A stretch of DNA of 43,557 nt from Ignavibacteriales bacterium. GTDB lineage: Bacteria; Bacteroidota; Ignavibacteria; Ignavibacteriales; Melioribacteraceae. Each line of letters begins with the position of its first letter. The first letter of the stretch is position 1. Below are positions 9,256-17,142 of this stretch, piece by piece. The notes beneath the pieces were generated by a model that saw only the letters and a list, made by a program, of their open reading frames with translations, was not told the DNA's origin and searched no databases. Location of the stretch: contig JAFGID010000185.1 of NCBI GenBank assembly GCA_016929735.1, positions 1-43,557 on the forward strand, written 5' to 3'. Both the position numbers and the translations under genes were made by a program.

Positions 9256-9768
9256 ATGAAACTTCGAAAAGCCATTTTTGATATTGCAATTTTAATAGCA
9301 TTATTAAGTTGTTCCGAAGATAATAATATTGTTGAATCACAACAAAGTTGGTTATGTGGAACAGTTCCTGATACAAGATGGACACAATATGTGACGAACG
9401 ATAGTCTAATTGGCAGTTGGACTATTACTACAATTCAATATAGCAAAGGTCAAGGACAGGTACATCTCTTTGACACATCTTATAATTTAAACGCACCACT
9501 TATCTTAAATCCATATAATTCAGGAACAATTTACTCCTTACCATTAAATTGGATTCTTACAGCTTCAACATCTAATTCTCCTAGATTAATAATTACAAAT
9601 ATTGATACTTTATTTCCATTTAAAATAAAGTTTATTCATAATAATATCGCAGAAATATATCCGCAATCACCACCTAGCACAAAAATCAATTCGGGCTTCT
9701 TTGCAACTGCAGGAAAAGGTGAAAAAGGTCAATGGGAACAGGTATATATTAGTTTTAGAAGAAATTAA
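9256..9768 (+). CDS. Hypothetical lipoprotein
   Basis: A 170-residue protein whose signal peptide ends in a lipobox (ALLSC, Cys19), so it is probably lipid-anchored in the envelope. No family is recognised. The mature part is rich in Ser, Thr, Asn and Ile and is probably a small beta domain. It stands alone, with 115 bases upstream and 179 bases downstream before the cytochrome operon. TATTTTTG at 9178-9185 resembles a -7 promoter element, but no good -33 element was seen at the right distance. Confidence 0.65.
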   Translation: MKLRKAIFDIAILIALLSCSEDNNIVESQQSWLCGTVPDTRWTQYVTNDSLIGSWTITTIQYSKGQGQVHLFDTSYNLNAPLILNPYNSGTIYSLPLNWILTASTSNSPRLIITNIDTLFPFKIKFIHNNIAEIYPQSPPSTKINSGFFATAGKGEKGQWEQVYISFRRN

Positions 9769-9947
9769 ACACATAGCATGATGTATCATTATTCCCATTC
9801 ATTAAGAATTATTAAAATCTTATATTAAACTTTTTCTCTTTTTCCTTTGAAAAATCCCTGTTTATTTTTTCTCTTTAAGAAATTTCTATTTTTTCTTTAT
9901 CTTTCCAATGCAAAATTTTATTATTTCAATAAATTTCAAAAACGGTT

Positions 9948-11522
9948 ATGTTAAAAGGAATTTTAATCACACTATTTGCAACAGTTGTTATTTTGATTTT
10001 TGCTAAATCACTTTATGATGAAGGTGAGCAAAATATCAAACTTGAGGAACTAAAACAAAAATATTCGTTAAGAAAGACACCTTCTGTTGACCATTCTAGA
10101 CTGTCTGAATTAAAAAAGAATTTTCGCACACCGCAAGATGTAACTGAAGCATGTAATTCGTGTCATACAGAAAGGCACAAGGAAATTATGTCATCATCTC
10201 ATTGGAATTGGGAACGGGTCTCTTATGTAGAAGGAAGAGGAATAAGATATTCAGGTAAGAGGAATGTCATCAATAATTATTGCATTGGTGCTAGCTCGAA
10301 TGAACTTGCTTGTGCAAGTTGTCATATAGGATTCGGGATGACTAACGATGAATTTGATTTTAAAAATGCCAGGAATGTTGATTGTATGGTTTGCCACGAT
10401 AATAGCGAGGAATATATTAAAGCATCCGCATTGGCAGGCTACCCGGATAGAACGGTGAATCTTACCAAAGTTGCACAAAGTGTTGGATTGCCAAATAAGA
10501 GCAATTGTGGTGCCTGTCATTTTTATAGTGGCGGAGGCAACAACGTAAAGCATGGTGACCTTGAAGAAGCGTTATTTGATTGCAACCGGGATGTTGATGT
10601 TCATATGGCTTCAAATGGAATGGATATGGTTTGCACTGATTGCCATACTGCAGATAAGCATCAGATGCTTGGGAAATTATATTCCGTTTCTTCAGAAAAC
10701 ATTAATCGTTCAAGCTGCGAACAATGTCATACGAACACACCTCATCAGGATAGAATTATAAATTTGCATAATGCAAAAGTAACTTGTCAGGCATGTCATA
10801 TTCCAATTTACGCAAAAGTAAATGCGACAAAAATGGAGTGGTATTGGTCAGAAGCGGGTGACTTAAAAAACAGTGAACCTTATTTTATCGAAGATAGCAT
10901 GGGCAATCATTCATATCTTTCGATAAAAGGAAGATTTGTTTGGAAGAAAAATGTTAAACCGGATTATATATGGTTTAATGGAACTGCCGATCATTATATA
11001 ATAGGTGATACAATTAAAACAGAACCTTTGATTCTAAATCCACTCTACGGTTCTTATGAAGACAAGGATTCAAAATTATATCCGGTTAAAATTCACATTG
11101 GCGACCAGATTTATGATACCAAATATAAAATGCTAATTCAACCAAAACTTTTTTCAGTTGAAAAAGGTGACAGTGGTTTCTGGGGAGACTTTAACTGGAA
11201 ATTGGCTTGCGAAGCAGGAATGAGAATAGTTGGTCTGCCTTTTAGCGGTGAATATGGTTTTGTAAAGACGGAAATGTATTGGCCGGTCAATCATATGGTC
11301 AGTCCAAAGGAACAAGCCGTTACTTGTAATGAATGTCATACCAGAAATAACGGAAGATTGGTAAATGTTACTGGATTTTATTTGCCGAGTAGGGATAAAA
11401 ACAATTTTGTTGATATATTGGGGATTTTAGCAATTGTGTTTTCTATCCTTGGTGTTATTGCTCATGGTGGAATAAGAACTTATCTTGCAATTAAAAACAA
11501 AAGAATAAATATTAACTTTTAA
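9948..11522 (+). CDS. Octaheme c-type cytochrome, tetrathionate reductase family, membrane-anchored
   Basis: A 524-residue protein with eight CxxCH haem motifs, starting at Cys69, 122, 146, 187, 229, 257, 280 and 460. Segments such as CGACHFYSGGGNNVKHGDL and CQACHIPIYAK, then TKMEWYW, match the octaheme tetrathionate reductase (OTR) family as I know it from Shewanella. That enzyme reduces tetrathionate and, in vitro, nitrite and hydroxylamine. Here an N-terminal membrane helix (3-21) and a C-terminal one (about 489-512) anchor the haem domain, probably on the periplasmic face. Shewanella OTR is described as soluble. The next gene, 9 bases on, encodes a b-type cytochrome that would link it to quinol. 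The natural substrate here is inferred, not shown. Confidence 0.88.
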   Translation: MLKGILITLFATVVILIFAKSLYDEGEQNIKLEELKQKYSLRKTPSVDHSRLSELKKNFRTPQDVTEACNSCHTERHKEIMSSSHWNWERVSYVEGRGIRYSGKRNVINNYCIGASSNELACASCHIGFGMTNDEFDFKNARNVDCMVCHDNSEEYIKASALAGYPDRTVNLTKVAQSVGLPNKSNCGACHFYSGGGNNVKHGDLEEALFDCNRDVDVHMASNGMDMVCTDCHTADKHQMLGKLYSVSSENINRSSCEQCHTNTPHQDRIINLHNAKVTCQACHIPIYAKVNATKMEWYWSEAGDLKNSEPYFIEDSMGNHSYLSIKGRFVWKKNVKPDYIWFNGTADHYIIGDTIKTEPLILNPLYGSYEDKDSKLYPVKIHIGDQIYDTKYKMLIQPKLFSVEKGDSGFWGDFNWKLACEAGMRIVGLPFSGEYGFVKTEMYWPVNHMVSPKEQAVTCNECHTRNNGRLVNVTGFYLPSRDKNNFVDILGILAIVFSILGVIAHGGIRTYLAIKNKRININF

Positions 11523-11531
11523 TAGAATAAA

Positions 11532-12155
11532 ATGAAAAAAGTTTTGATTTACAAACGTTTCGAACGTTTCTGGCATTGGAGTCAGGCGACTCTAATAATT
11601 TTTCTCGGCATTACTGGCTTCGAAGTACACGGCTCACTTGAAATTTTCGGTTTTGAAAAAGCTGTTTTGTATCACAGAATAGCAGCATATTTATTGATTG
11701 CATTAATTATGTTTGCAATTTTCTGGCATATTACTACTGGTGAATGGCGGCAATATATTCCTTCATTTAAAAATTTAAGGGCTCAGATTCAATATTATAC
11801 AAAAGGAATATTTAAGAATGAACCACATCCAACAAAAAAAACAACTTTGTCAAAACTTAATCCGCTTCAAGCATTGACATATCTAATGTTCAAAGTAGTT
11901 CTTATACCTTTGGTTGTTATTACAGGATTGCTTTATATGTACCATCGAACTATTGATGATAATAATGTCGTTGTAGTGAGTGATATCGATTTAGAGTTAA
12001 TAGCAGTTCTACATACATTGGGAGCATTTTTATTAATTGCATTTTTGATTGTTCATGTTTATATGACCACTACTGGAACAACACCTACATCGAATATTAA
12101 GGCAATGTTAACTGGTTATGAAGAATTAGAAGAAGAGGAGAAAAACGATGAATGA
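11532..12155 (+). CDS. Membrane b-type cytochrome (cytochrome b561 / hydrogenase cyt b family)
   Basis: A 207-residue integral membrane protein with about four helices. Histidines sit where b haem ligands are expected: ERFWHWSQ near residue 15, LYHRIAAY near 49, FWHIT near 65, and LHTLG and VHVYMTT near the C-terminus. It resembles the diheme cytochrome b subunits of formate dehydrogenase, thiosulfate reductase and [NiFe] hydrogenase, which pass electrons between quinone and a periplasmic partner. It follows the octaheme cytochrome by 9 bases and overlaps the next gene by 8 bases (ATGAATGA), so it is probably the quinol-oxidising subunit of that enzyme. Confidence 0.88.
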   Translation: MKKVLIYKRFERFWHWSQATLIIFLGITGFEVHGSLEIFGFEKAVLYHRIAAYLLIALIMFAIFWHITTGEWRQYIPSFKNLRAQIQYYTKGIFKNEPHPTKKTTLSKLNPLQALTYLMFKVVLIPLVVITGLLYMYHRTIDDNNVVVVSDIDLELIAVLHTLGAFLLIAFLIVHVYMTTTGTTPTSNIKAMLTGYEELEEEEKNDE

Positions 12156-12666
12156 AAGAAAATATATGAATCCATATCTTGCTGGGGTTCTGTTGGGAAT
12201 ATTATTATTGTTAACTATTTACATTACAGGCAGAGGACTTGGGGCAAGTGGTGGAGTTAAAAGTTTTGTTGCAGGAGCTGTGAAAGTTATTGTTCCATCG
12301 CACTATGACAACACAAAATTTTATCAACAATTGGAAGCAGAAAGTCCGGGAGGACCTTTCAAAGCATGGTTGGGCCTTGAAATATTAGGTGTTCTTATTG
12401 GTGCATTCATCTCTGGGGCAATATCAAACAGATTGGCTTTGAAATTAGAAAAAGGGCCAAGGGTAACAAATAAAATGAGATTGATTGCTGCTGCTATAGG
12501 TGGTTTTCTGTTTGGTCTCGGTGCTTTGATTGGTAGAGGATGCACAAGTGGTGCTGCCTTGAGTGGTATGGCAGTTATGTCGCTTGGTGGCATTTTAACA
12601 ATGTTTGCAATTTTCGGCTCGGCTTATGCAGTCGCTTTTTTTGTAAGAAAATTATGGATTAAATAA
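12148..12666 (+). CDS. YeeE/YedE (TsuA-like) sulfur transporter, first half
   Basis: A 172-residue membrane protein of the YeeE/YedE sulfur-transport family. The conserved block GALIGRGCTSGAALSG is at about 125-140, with Cys132 where TsuA has a transport cysteine. TsuA is a thiosulfate permease of about 330-350 residues made of two repeats; this gene encodes one repeat only, and the next gene, one base after its stop, encodes the other. Residues about 50-70 form a hydrophilic loop. Coupling to the cytochrome genes by an 8-base overlap suggests that the imported or exported sulfur compound is related to the cytochrome's substrate or product. Confidence 0.87.
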   Translation: MNERKYMNPYLAGVLLGILLLLTIYITGRGLGASGGVKSFVAGAVKVIVPSHYDNTKFYQQLEAESPGGPFKAWLGLEILGVLIGAFISGAISNRLALKLEKGPRVTNKMRLIAAAIGGFLFGLGALIGRGCTSGAALSGMAVMSLGGILTMFAIFGSAYAVAFFVRKLWIK

Positions 12667-12667
12667 T

Positions 12668-13867
12668 ATGGGACCATTAGTACCTGAAGTATTTAGCAAT
12701 GAATTTAATTTAATCATTGCTTTCGTAGTGGGGATTTGTTTTGGTTTTATTCTTGAACAAGCCGGTTTTTCTTCAACAAGAAAATTAGTTGGATTATTTT
12801 ACGGATATGATTTTACGGTTCTAAAAGTGTTCTTTACTGCAGGTGTTACTGCAATGCTCGGAGTAATTTTATTTTCTCATCTCGGATGGTTAGATTTAAG
12901 TTTGATTTATATTAACCCAACTTTTCTATATTCTGCAATAATCGGTGGTTTAATAATGGGACTTGGATTTATTATTGGTGGGTTCTGTCCTGGAACAAGT
13001 TTTTGTGCTTTGGCAATTGGAAAAATTGATGCTCTTGCATTTGTAATTGGTAGTGCTGTTGGAGTTCTCGCGTTTATGGAAGGATATCCATTATTGGAAG
13101 GTTTGTACAAAGCGGAAAATTGGGGCTCAATTACCTTCCCGCAAATCTTGAATATTTCACCTGTTTTATTTGCTTTGACCATGACGTTGATGGCAATTGG
13201 TGCGTTTTATTTTACTACAAAAATTAAAAAGAAAGTCAATAAGGATAAAACTGAATTAAGTAAAAAACAAATCAGGGGAATTATTGGTTTTGCTATTGTT
13301 CCATTTATAATTTTATTTTATGTTGGAATTACACCAAGTTGGAAAGAGTCCATTTATACCCAGATTTGTAATGAAGAAATACTACAAAAATGTAATTTTC
13401 AAAAGATTTCAACTGATAAGTTAGCCTATGAATTGGTCAACAATTATTACAAAATAAATTTAATTGATGTTAGAACACCTGAAGAATACAAAGAATTTCA
13501 TTTGCCATTAGCGATAAATATTCCGTTAGACAGTATGTTGAATCGTGAATGGAGTGGACTATTCAATCAGGATTTGAAGAAGAATATTTTTTATGCTGAT
13601 ACAATATGCAATGCTAATCGTGCTTGCATTATAGCTAAAAATATTGGAGACTCAGATAATTATATTTTAGTAGATGGTCCATATACATTTCATAATTTAA
13701 TTTTTATTCCTACAAATCCCGGTGGCAATTCATCAAAAGAAGAATTGATGACATATAAGTTTCGGTTACAGGCTGGAAATGATATATTGGAATTGCAGAA
13801 AAAATTGAAGAATATTGGTTCTACCGAAAAAAAACAAGTCAGGAAAGTCAAAGGAGGCTGTGGCTAA
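12668..13867 (+). CDS. YeeE/YedE transporter second half fused to a degenerate rhodanese domain
   Basis: A 399-residue fusion. Residues 1-190 are a second YeeE/YedE repeat with the family motif GGFCPGTSFC (Cys107, Cys113). Another helix follows at about 203-222, then a rhodanese-like domain at about 250-355 beginning LIDVRTPEEYKEFHLP. Active rhodaneses carry CxxGxR in the loop after a Tyr-containing strand. Here that loop reads IFYADTICNANRACI: the usual Cys position is Ala and the motif is absent, so normal sulfurtransferase chemistry is doubtful. The protein ends in KGGCG, which could offer a flexible terminal cysteine. It is probably the last gene of the sulfur operon. Confidence 0.85.
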   Translation: MGPLVPEVFSNEFNLIIAFVVGICFGFILEQAGFSSTRKLVGLFYGYDFTVLKVFFTAGVTAMLGVILFSHLGWLDLSLIYINPTFLYSAIIGGLIMGLGFIIGGFCPGTSFCALAIGKIDALAFVIGSAVGVLAFMEGYPLLEGLYKAENWGSITFPQILNISPVLFALTMTLMAIGAFYFTTKIKKKVNKDKTELSKKQIRGIIGFAIVPFIILFYVGITPSWKESIYTQICNEEILQKCNFQKISTDKLAYELVNNYYKINLIDVRTPEEYKEFHLPLAINIPLDSMLNREWSGLFNQDLKKNIFYADTICNANRACIIAKNIGDSDNYILVDGPYTFHNLIFIPTNPGGNSSKEELMTYKFRLQAGNDILELQKKLKNIGSTEKKQVRKVKGGCG

Positions 13868-13933
13868 TTTGTATTTGGAACAGAGGGTTAATTAGCAAGT
13901 ATAAGAGCGATAAAATTAAAATATTTAGTAGTT

Positions 13934-15187
13934 ATGAAACAAATCAAATATCTAATATTTATAATTCCCATATTATTATATGGACAAAATAAAATTTTGA
14001 TATATATGGATTTTGAACAGACAGACCATTTGAAAGCATATGGAATTACATATAGTGCATTGAAAGATGGCGCAATTGCGGATTGGTTGTTGAATTATAG
14101 AGGGGGTTCATTTTTAATTGATTATTCCGAAGAACTTGCCTTGAAATGCAGATTAAAAAATGTTTCCTTTGAAGTTGTAACAAGTCAGCAGGTAGTTGAT
14201 TTATATGCTCTGGTCCAGAGTGAGGAACAAAATATGGAAGTAGTCCGATTGGAAAAAGCTCCAAACATTGGAGTATATGTTCCGTCTACTTTCGATCCAT
14301 GGGATGATGCAGTTACTTTAGTGCTTGAATACGCAGAGGTTCCTTATGACAAATTGTGGATTGAAGAAATCTTAAGAGGGGATTTGGAAAAATATGATTG
14401 GCTTCATCTTCATCATGAAGATTTTACGGGGCAGTATGGAAAATTTTACGCAAGTTTTTACAATGCCCAGTGGTATATTGACCAGCAATTACAATACGAA
14501 AATCAAGCAAAAAAATTAGGATTCAAAAAAGTATCAGAGATGTTATTAGCTGTCGTTTTAACAATTAAGCAATATGTAGGGCAGGGAGGGTTTTTATTTG
14601 CGATGTGTTCTGCAACTGATGCTTTTGATATTTCACTTTCCGCACATAATGTTGACTTCATTGAAAAAATGTATGATGGTGATGCTGCAGACCCCGATGC
14701 ACAAAAAAAATTAGATTTCAATAATACTTTTGCTTTTGAAAATTTCAAGTTGGAAATGAATCCAATGATATATGAGTATTCTAATATTGATATTCTACCA
14801 CATGAAATTGGTAACCAAAATAATGATTATTTTACATTATTTGAATTTTCTGCAAAGTATGATCCAGTACCAACTATGCTTATACAAAATCACGTAGGAA
14901 TAATAAAAGGTTTCATGGGACAAACAACTATGTTTCGAAAAAGTGTTATTAAAAAATCTGTTTATATTTTAGCGGAAAGAGCAGGAACTGATCAGGTTAA
15001 ATATATTCATGGAAATTATGGCAGGGGAACATTTACATTCTATGGAGGACATGATCCCGAGGATTATCAGCATTTAGTAGGTGACCCACCAACCGAGTTA
15101 GATATTCATAAAAATTCACCCGGATATCGTTTAATTCTAAATAACATTCTCTATCCAGCGGCGAAAAAGAAAAAGCAAAAAACTTGA
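13934..15187 (+). CDS. Secreted protein, glutamine-amidotransferase-like, often labelled asparagine synthetase B
   Basis: A 417-residue protein with a signal peptide (LIFIIPILLYGQ) and a mature start KILIYMDFEQTDHLKAYGI. I recall this as a Bacteroidota family often labelled 'asparagine synthetase B', although it lacks the N-terminal Cys2 Ntn domain and the ATP-pyrophosphatase domain of real AsnB. Visible conserved stretches are WLLNYRGGSF, WLHLHHEDFTGQYGKFY, GGFLFAMCSATDAFD and GRGTFTFYGGHDPEDY. The Cys in FAMCSAT, after a strand and before a helix, looks like the nucleophile elbow of class I amidotransferase or ThuA-like folds. The reaction is unknown. The gene lies 66 bases after the sulfur operon and may or may not belong to it. 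Confidence 0.6.
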   Translation: MKQIKYLIFIIPILLYGQNKILIYMDFEQTDHLKAYGITYSALKDGAIADWLLNYRGGSFLIDYSEELALKCRLKNVSFEVVTSQQVVDLYALVQSEEQNMEVVRLEKAPNIGVYVPSTFDPWDDAVTLVLEYAEVPYDKLWIEEILRGDLEKYDWLHLHHEDFTGQYGKFYASFYNAQWYIDQQLQYENQAKKLGFKKVSEMLLAVVLTIKQYVGQGGFLFAMCSATDAFDISLSAHNVDFIEKMYDGDAADPDAQKKLDFNNTFAFENFKLEMNPMIYEYSNIDILPHEIGNQNNDYFTLFEFSAKYDPVPTMLIQNHVGIIKGFMGQTTMFRKSVIKKSVYILAERAGTDQVKYIHGNYGRGTFTFYGGHDPEDYQHLVGDPPTELDIHKNSPGYRLILNNILYPAAKKKKQKT

Positions 15188-15196
15188 ATAGTAATA

Positions 15197-15231
15197 ATTG
15201 ATGAGTGATTAATCCTTAGTGAATAATCTTA
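15197..15231. repeat. Degenerate 7-bp tandem repeat between genes
   Basis: Five 7-base steps are visible after the stop at 15187: ATTGATG, AGTGATT, AATCCTT, AGTGAAT, AATCTTA. They lie before the FAH gene at 15274. Similar 7-8 bp ladders occur at five other same-strand gene junctions in this window. Confidence 0.45.
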
Positions 15232-15273
15232 TTTTTTTTGAAACCATTCTTATAACATAATATCAAAACAACT

Positions 15274-15924
15274 ATGAAATTTATTAAAATTGAAGAAAAA
15301 GAATTACCTGTAAATAAAATTGTGTGTCTGGGAAGAAATTATTTTGGACATATTAAAGAAATGGGACACGAAAAAAATCCCGACCCTGTAATATTTTTAA
15401 AACCATCCTCATCACTAATTTTTTCTGGTGACAGTGTAATTAAACCCGACTTTACAAACAATCTACATTATGAGGTCGAATTGGTTTTAGTAATAGGAGA
15501 AAAAATAAAAAATGCTAATGATGAAATTGCAAATTCGGCGGTGGTGGGTTATGCTGTCGGTTTGGATATGACTTGCAGAGATTTGCAATCTGATGCGATA
15601 AAGAGAGGAGAACCATGGACGTTATCTAAATGCTTTGATACTTCTGCTGTTATTTCAGATATAACGCCAATTAACAAATATAAAGTTAATGGAAGCGAAA
15701 GCATCTCTTTGTATTTAAATAATGAATTAAGACAATCATCAACCTTAAGTAAGATGATTCTAAATCCGGTTGAAGTAATTAAATTTATCTCATCAAAGAT
15801 TACAATAGAACCGGGTGATTTGATTTTTACTGGAACGCCAGAAGGGGTTGGACAAGCTAACATCGAAGATGAAATATTTGCATCAATTGAAAATATCGGT
15901 GAATTGAAAACAAAAATTATTTAA
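15274..15924 (+). CDS. Fumarylacetoacetate hydrolase family protein (FAHD1-like)
   Basis: A 216-residue, single-domain FAH-family enzyme, similar in size to FAHD1-type acylpyruvases and oxaloacetate decarboxylases. It starts with the family-typical KIVCLGRNYFGHIKEMG. The metal-binding acidic residues are in HYEVELVLVIG and GLDMTCRDLQ. The C-terminal catalytic strand IEPGDLIFTGTPEGVG is intact. It probably acts in the cytoplasm on a small 2-oxo acid with a divalent metal ion; the exact substrate cannot be told. The FmdB-type gene follows after 20 bases and is probably co-transcribed. Confidence 0.9.
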   Translation: MKFIKIEEKELPVNKIVCLGRNYFGHIKEMGHEKNPDPVIFLKPSSSLIFSGDSVIKPDFTNNLHYEVELVLVIGEKIKNANDEIANSAVVGYAVGLDMTCRDLQSDAIKRGEPWTLSKCFDTSAVISDITPINKYKVNGSESISLYLNNELRQSSTLSKMILNPVEVIKFISSKITIEPGDLIFTGTPEGVGQANIEDEIFASIENIGELKTKII

Positions 15925-15944
15925 TATAAATTAAGGATATTATT

Positions 15945-16181
15945 ATGCCCGTATTTGAATACCAGTGTAAAGAATGTAGCACAAAATTTGAAATACTTCA
16001 CAAATCAAGTGTAAATCAAGAGGAAATTATTTGTCCCAAATGCAATTCACGAAATGCAAAAAAACTCTTTTCAACCTTTAGTGCTTCAATGGAAACATCC
16101 GGCAGTAGTTGTGAAAGTGGAAATTGTGGATTAGCTAATAACTATCCAAGTTGCGCCAATGGAATGTGTGGATTGAATTGA
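15945..16181 (+). CDS. FmdB-family zinc ribbon protein
   Basis: A 78-residue protein beginning MPVFEYQCKECSTKFEILH, the usual opening of the FmdB/CxxC_CxxC_SSSS zinc ribbon family. The two CxxC pairs (CKEC and CPKC) probably bind one zinc. The C-terminal third adds five more cysteines (SCESGNCG, SCANGMCG) in Gly/Ser/Asn-rich sequence, as is common in the family. Function is unproven; FmdB was named as a putative regulator of formamidase. It has AAGGA upstream and follows the FAH-family gene by 20 bases. Confidence 0.88.
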   Translation: MPVFEYQCKECSTKFEILHKSSVNQEEIICPKCNSRNAKKLFSTFSASMETSGSSCESGNCGLANNYPSCANGMCGLN

Positions 16182-16197
16182 TAAAGAATTTTTACCT

Positions 16198-16246
16198 CGA
16201 CTTCGCTCGGTAAACATTAGGAAATCTAGATTGTTGAGCGAAGTCG
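16198..16246. repeat. Perfect 11-bp inverted repeat between convergent genes
   Basis: CGACTTCGCTC (16198-16208) and GAGCGAAGTCG (16236-16246) are perfect reverse complements separated by 27 bases. They sit between the FmdB-type gene and the convergent transporter gene. The GAGCGAAGTCGAAA-type word is one I recognise as a frequent intergenic repeat in Bacteroidota genomes (REP-like). It may also serve as a bidirectional transcription stop, although the T-tracts are poor. Confidence 0.55.
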
Positions 16247-16261
16247 AAACAATCTATGTTT

Positions 16262-17074
16262 TTAAATAAACAATACTAAACTCACGGCCATAACAACCAT
16301 CCCGATTATCATACCGAAAATTGATAAATGATGTTCTCCAAATTCTCTTGCAGAGGGGAGGAGCTCATCTAATGAAATGTAAATCATTATTCCTGCGACT
16401 GAAGAAAAGACAAGTCCAAAAACAAGGTCACTCATAAATTGATAAATAATAAAATATCCTACTAATGCTCCAATTGGTTCTGCTAAGCCGGATAAAAAGG
16501 AATAACCGAATGCTTTCTTTTTGTTTCCAGTGGCGTAAAAAATTGGAATTGATACTGCTATTCCTTCAGGTATGTTGTGAATTGCAATTGCAACTGCAAT
16601 TGGAATACCGATAGACAAATCTTTTAATGCTGCAATAAATGTAGCGAGTCCTTCGGGAAAGTTATGTATCCCTATTGCAAGTGCAGTAAATAAACCTGTG
16701 CGAAGTAATTTTCTATTTTTATCAGCACTTGCAATTTTTTGGACCTCTTCAACCTTATGAATTTCGTGTGGGTTTTCACCGGTTGGAATGACTTTATCAA
16801 TTATGCCGATAAGAAATATTCCTCCAAAAAATCCTGCTATTGTTAACCAGTTGCCAGCGGATTCACCGTAGGAACATATTAAGGTATCTTTTGCTTTCGA
16901 AAATATTTCAACTAATGAAACGTAAATCATCACACCGGCAGAAAAGCCGAGAGCAAATGATAAAAATTTTATGTTTGTTTGTTTAGTGAAAAATGCAAGA
17001 ATACTTCCAATTCCAGTTGATAATCCGGCAAATAGGGTTAATAGAAAAGCAAGTAAAAGATTTTCTTCGTTCAT
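16262..17074 (-). CDS. zupT: ZIP-family metal transporter ZupT
   Basis: A 270-residue inner-membrane ZIP transporter that imports zinc and other divalent metals. The two metal-binding helices carry HNFPEGLATF and HNIPEGIAVS, the family signatures. About eight membrane helices are visible, with a His/Glu/Lys-rich cytoplasmic loop (NPHEIHKVEEVQ). Length is typical of ZupT. Its stop faces the FmdB-type gene across an inverted repeat. Upstream it is separated from the M28 peptidase gene by a degenerate heptad repeat. Confidence 0.93.
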   Translation of the reverse strand: MNEENLLLAFLLTLFAGLSTGIGSILAFFTKQTNIKFLSFALGFSAGVMIYVSLVEIFSKAKDTLICSYGESAGNWLTIAGFFGGIFLIGIIDKVIPTGENPHEIHKVEEVQKIASADKNRKLLRTGLFTALAIGIHNFPEGLATFIAALKDLSIGIPIAVAIAIHNIPEGIAVSIPIFYATGNKKKAFGYSFLSGLAEPIGALVGYFIIYQFMSDLVFGLVFSSVAGIMIYISLDELLPSAREFGEHHLSIFGMIIGMVVMAVSLVLFI

Positions 17075-17090
17075 ATTTATTTAAATGTTA

Positions 17091-17125
17091 GAGGTCAGAC
17101 GTCAAATGTCAGGCGCCAGACAAAA
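17091..17125. repeat. Degenerate 7-bp tandem repeat between genes
   Basis: Reading the plus strand in steps of seven gives GAGGTCA, GACGTCA, AATGTCA, GGCGCCA, GACAAAA. Four of the five end in CA or TCA, and no spacer is needed. The repeat lies between the stop of the M28 peptidase gene (17143) and the start of zupT (17074), both on the minus strand. No open reading frame or hairpin explains it. Confidence 0.55.
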
Positions 17126-17142
17126 AGTATTTTATTAAATTT

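Noticed and set aside
13863..13896. Hairpin GCTAATT/AATTAGC after the rhodanese-fusion gene as a terminator
   Set aside because: Arms are short and AT-rich, the loop is 20 bases long and there is no T-run.
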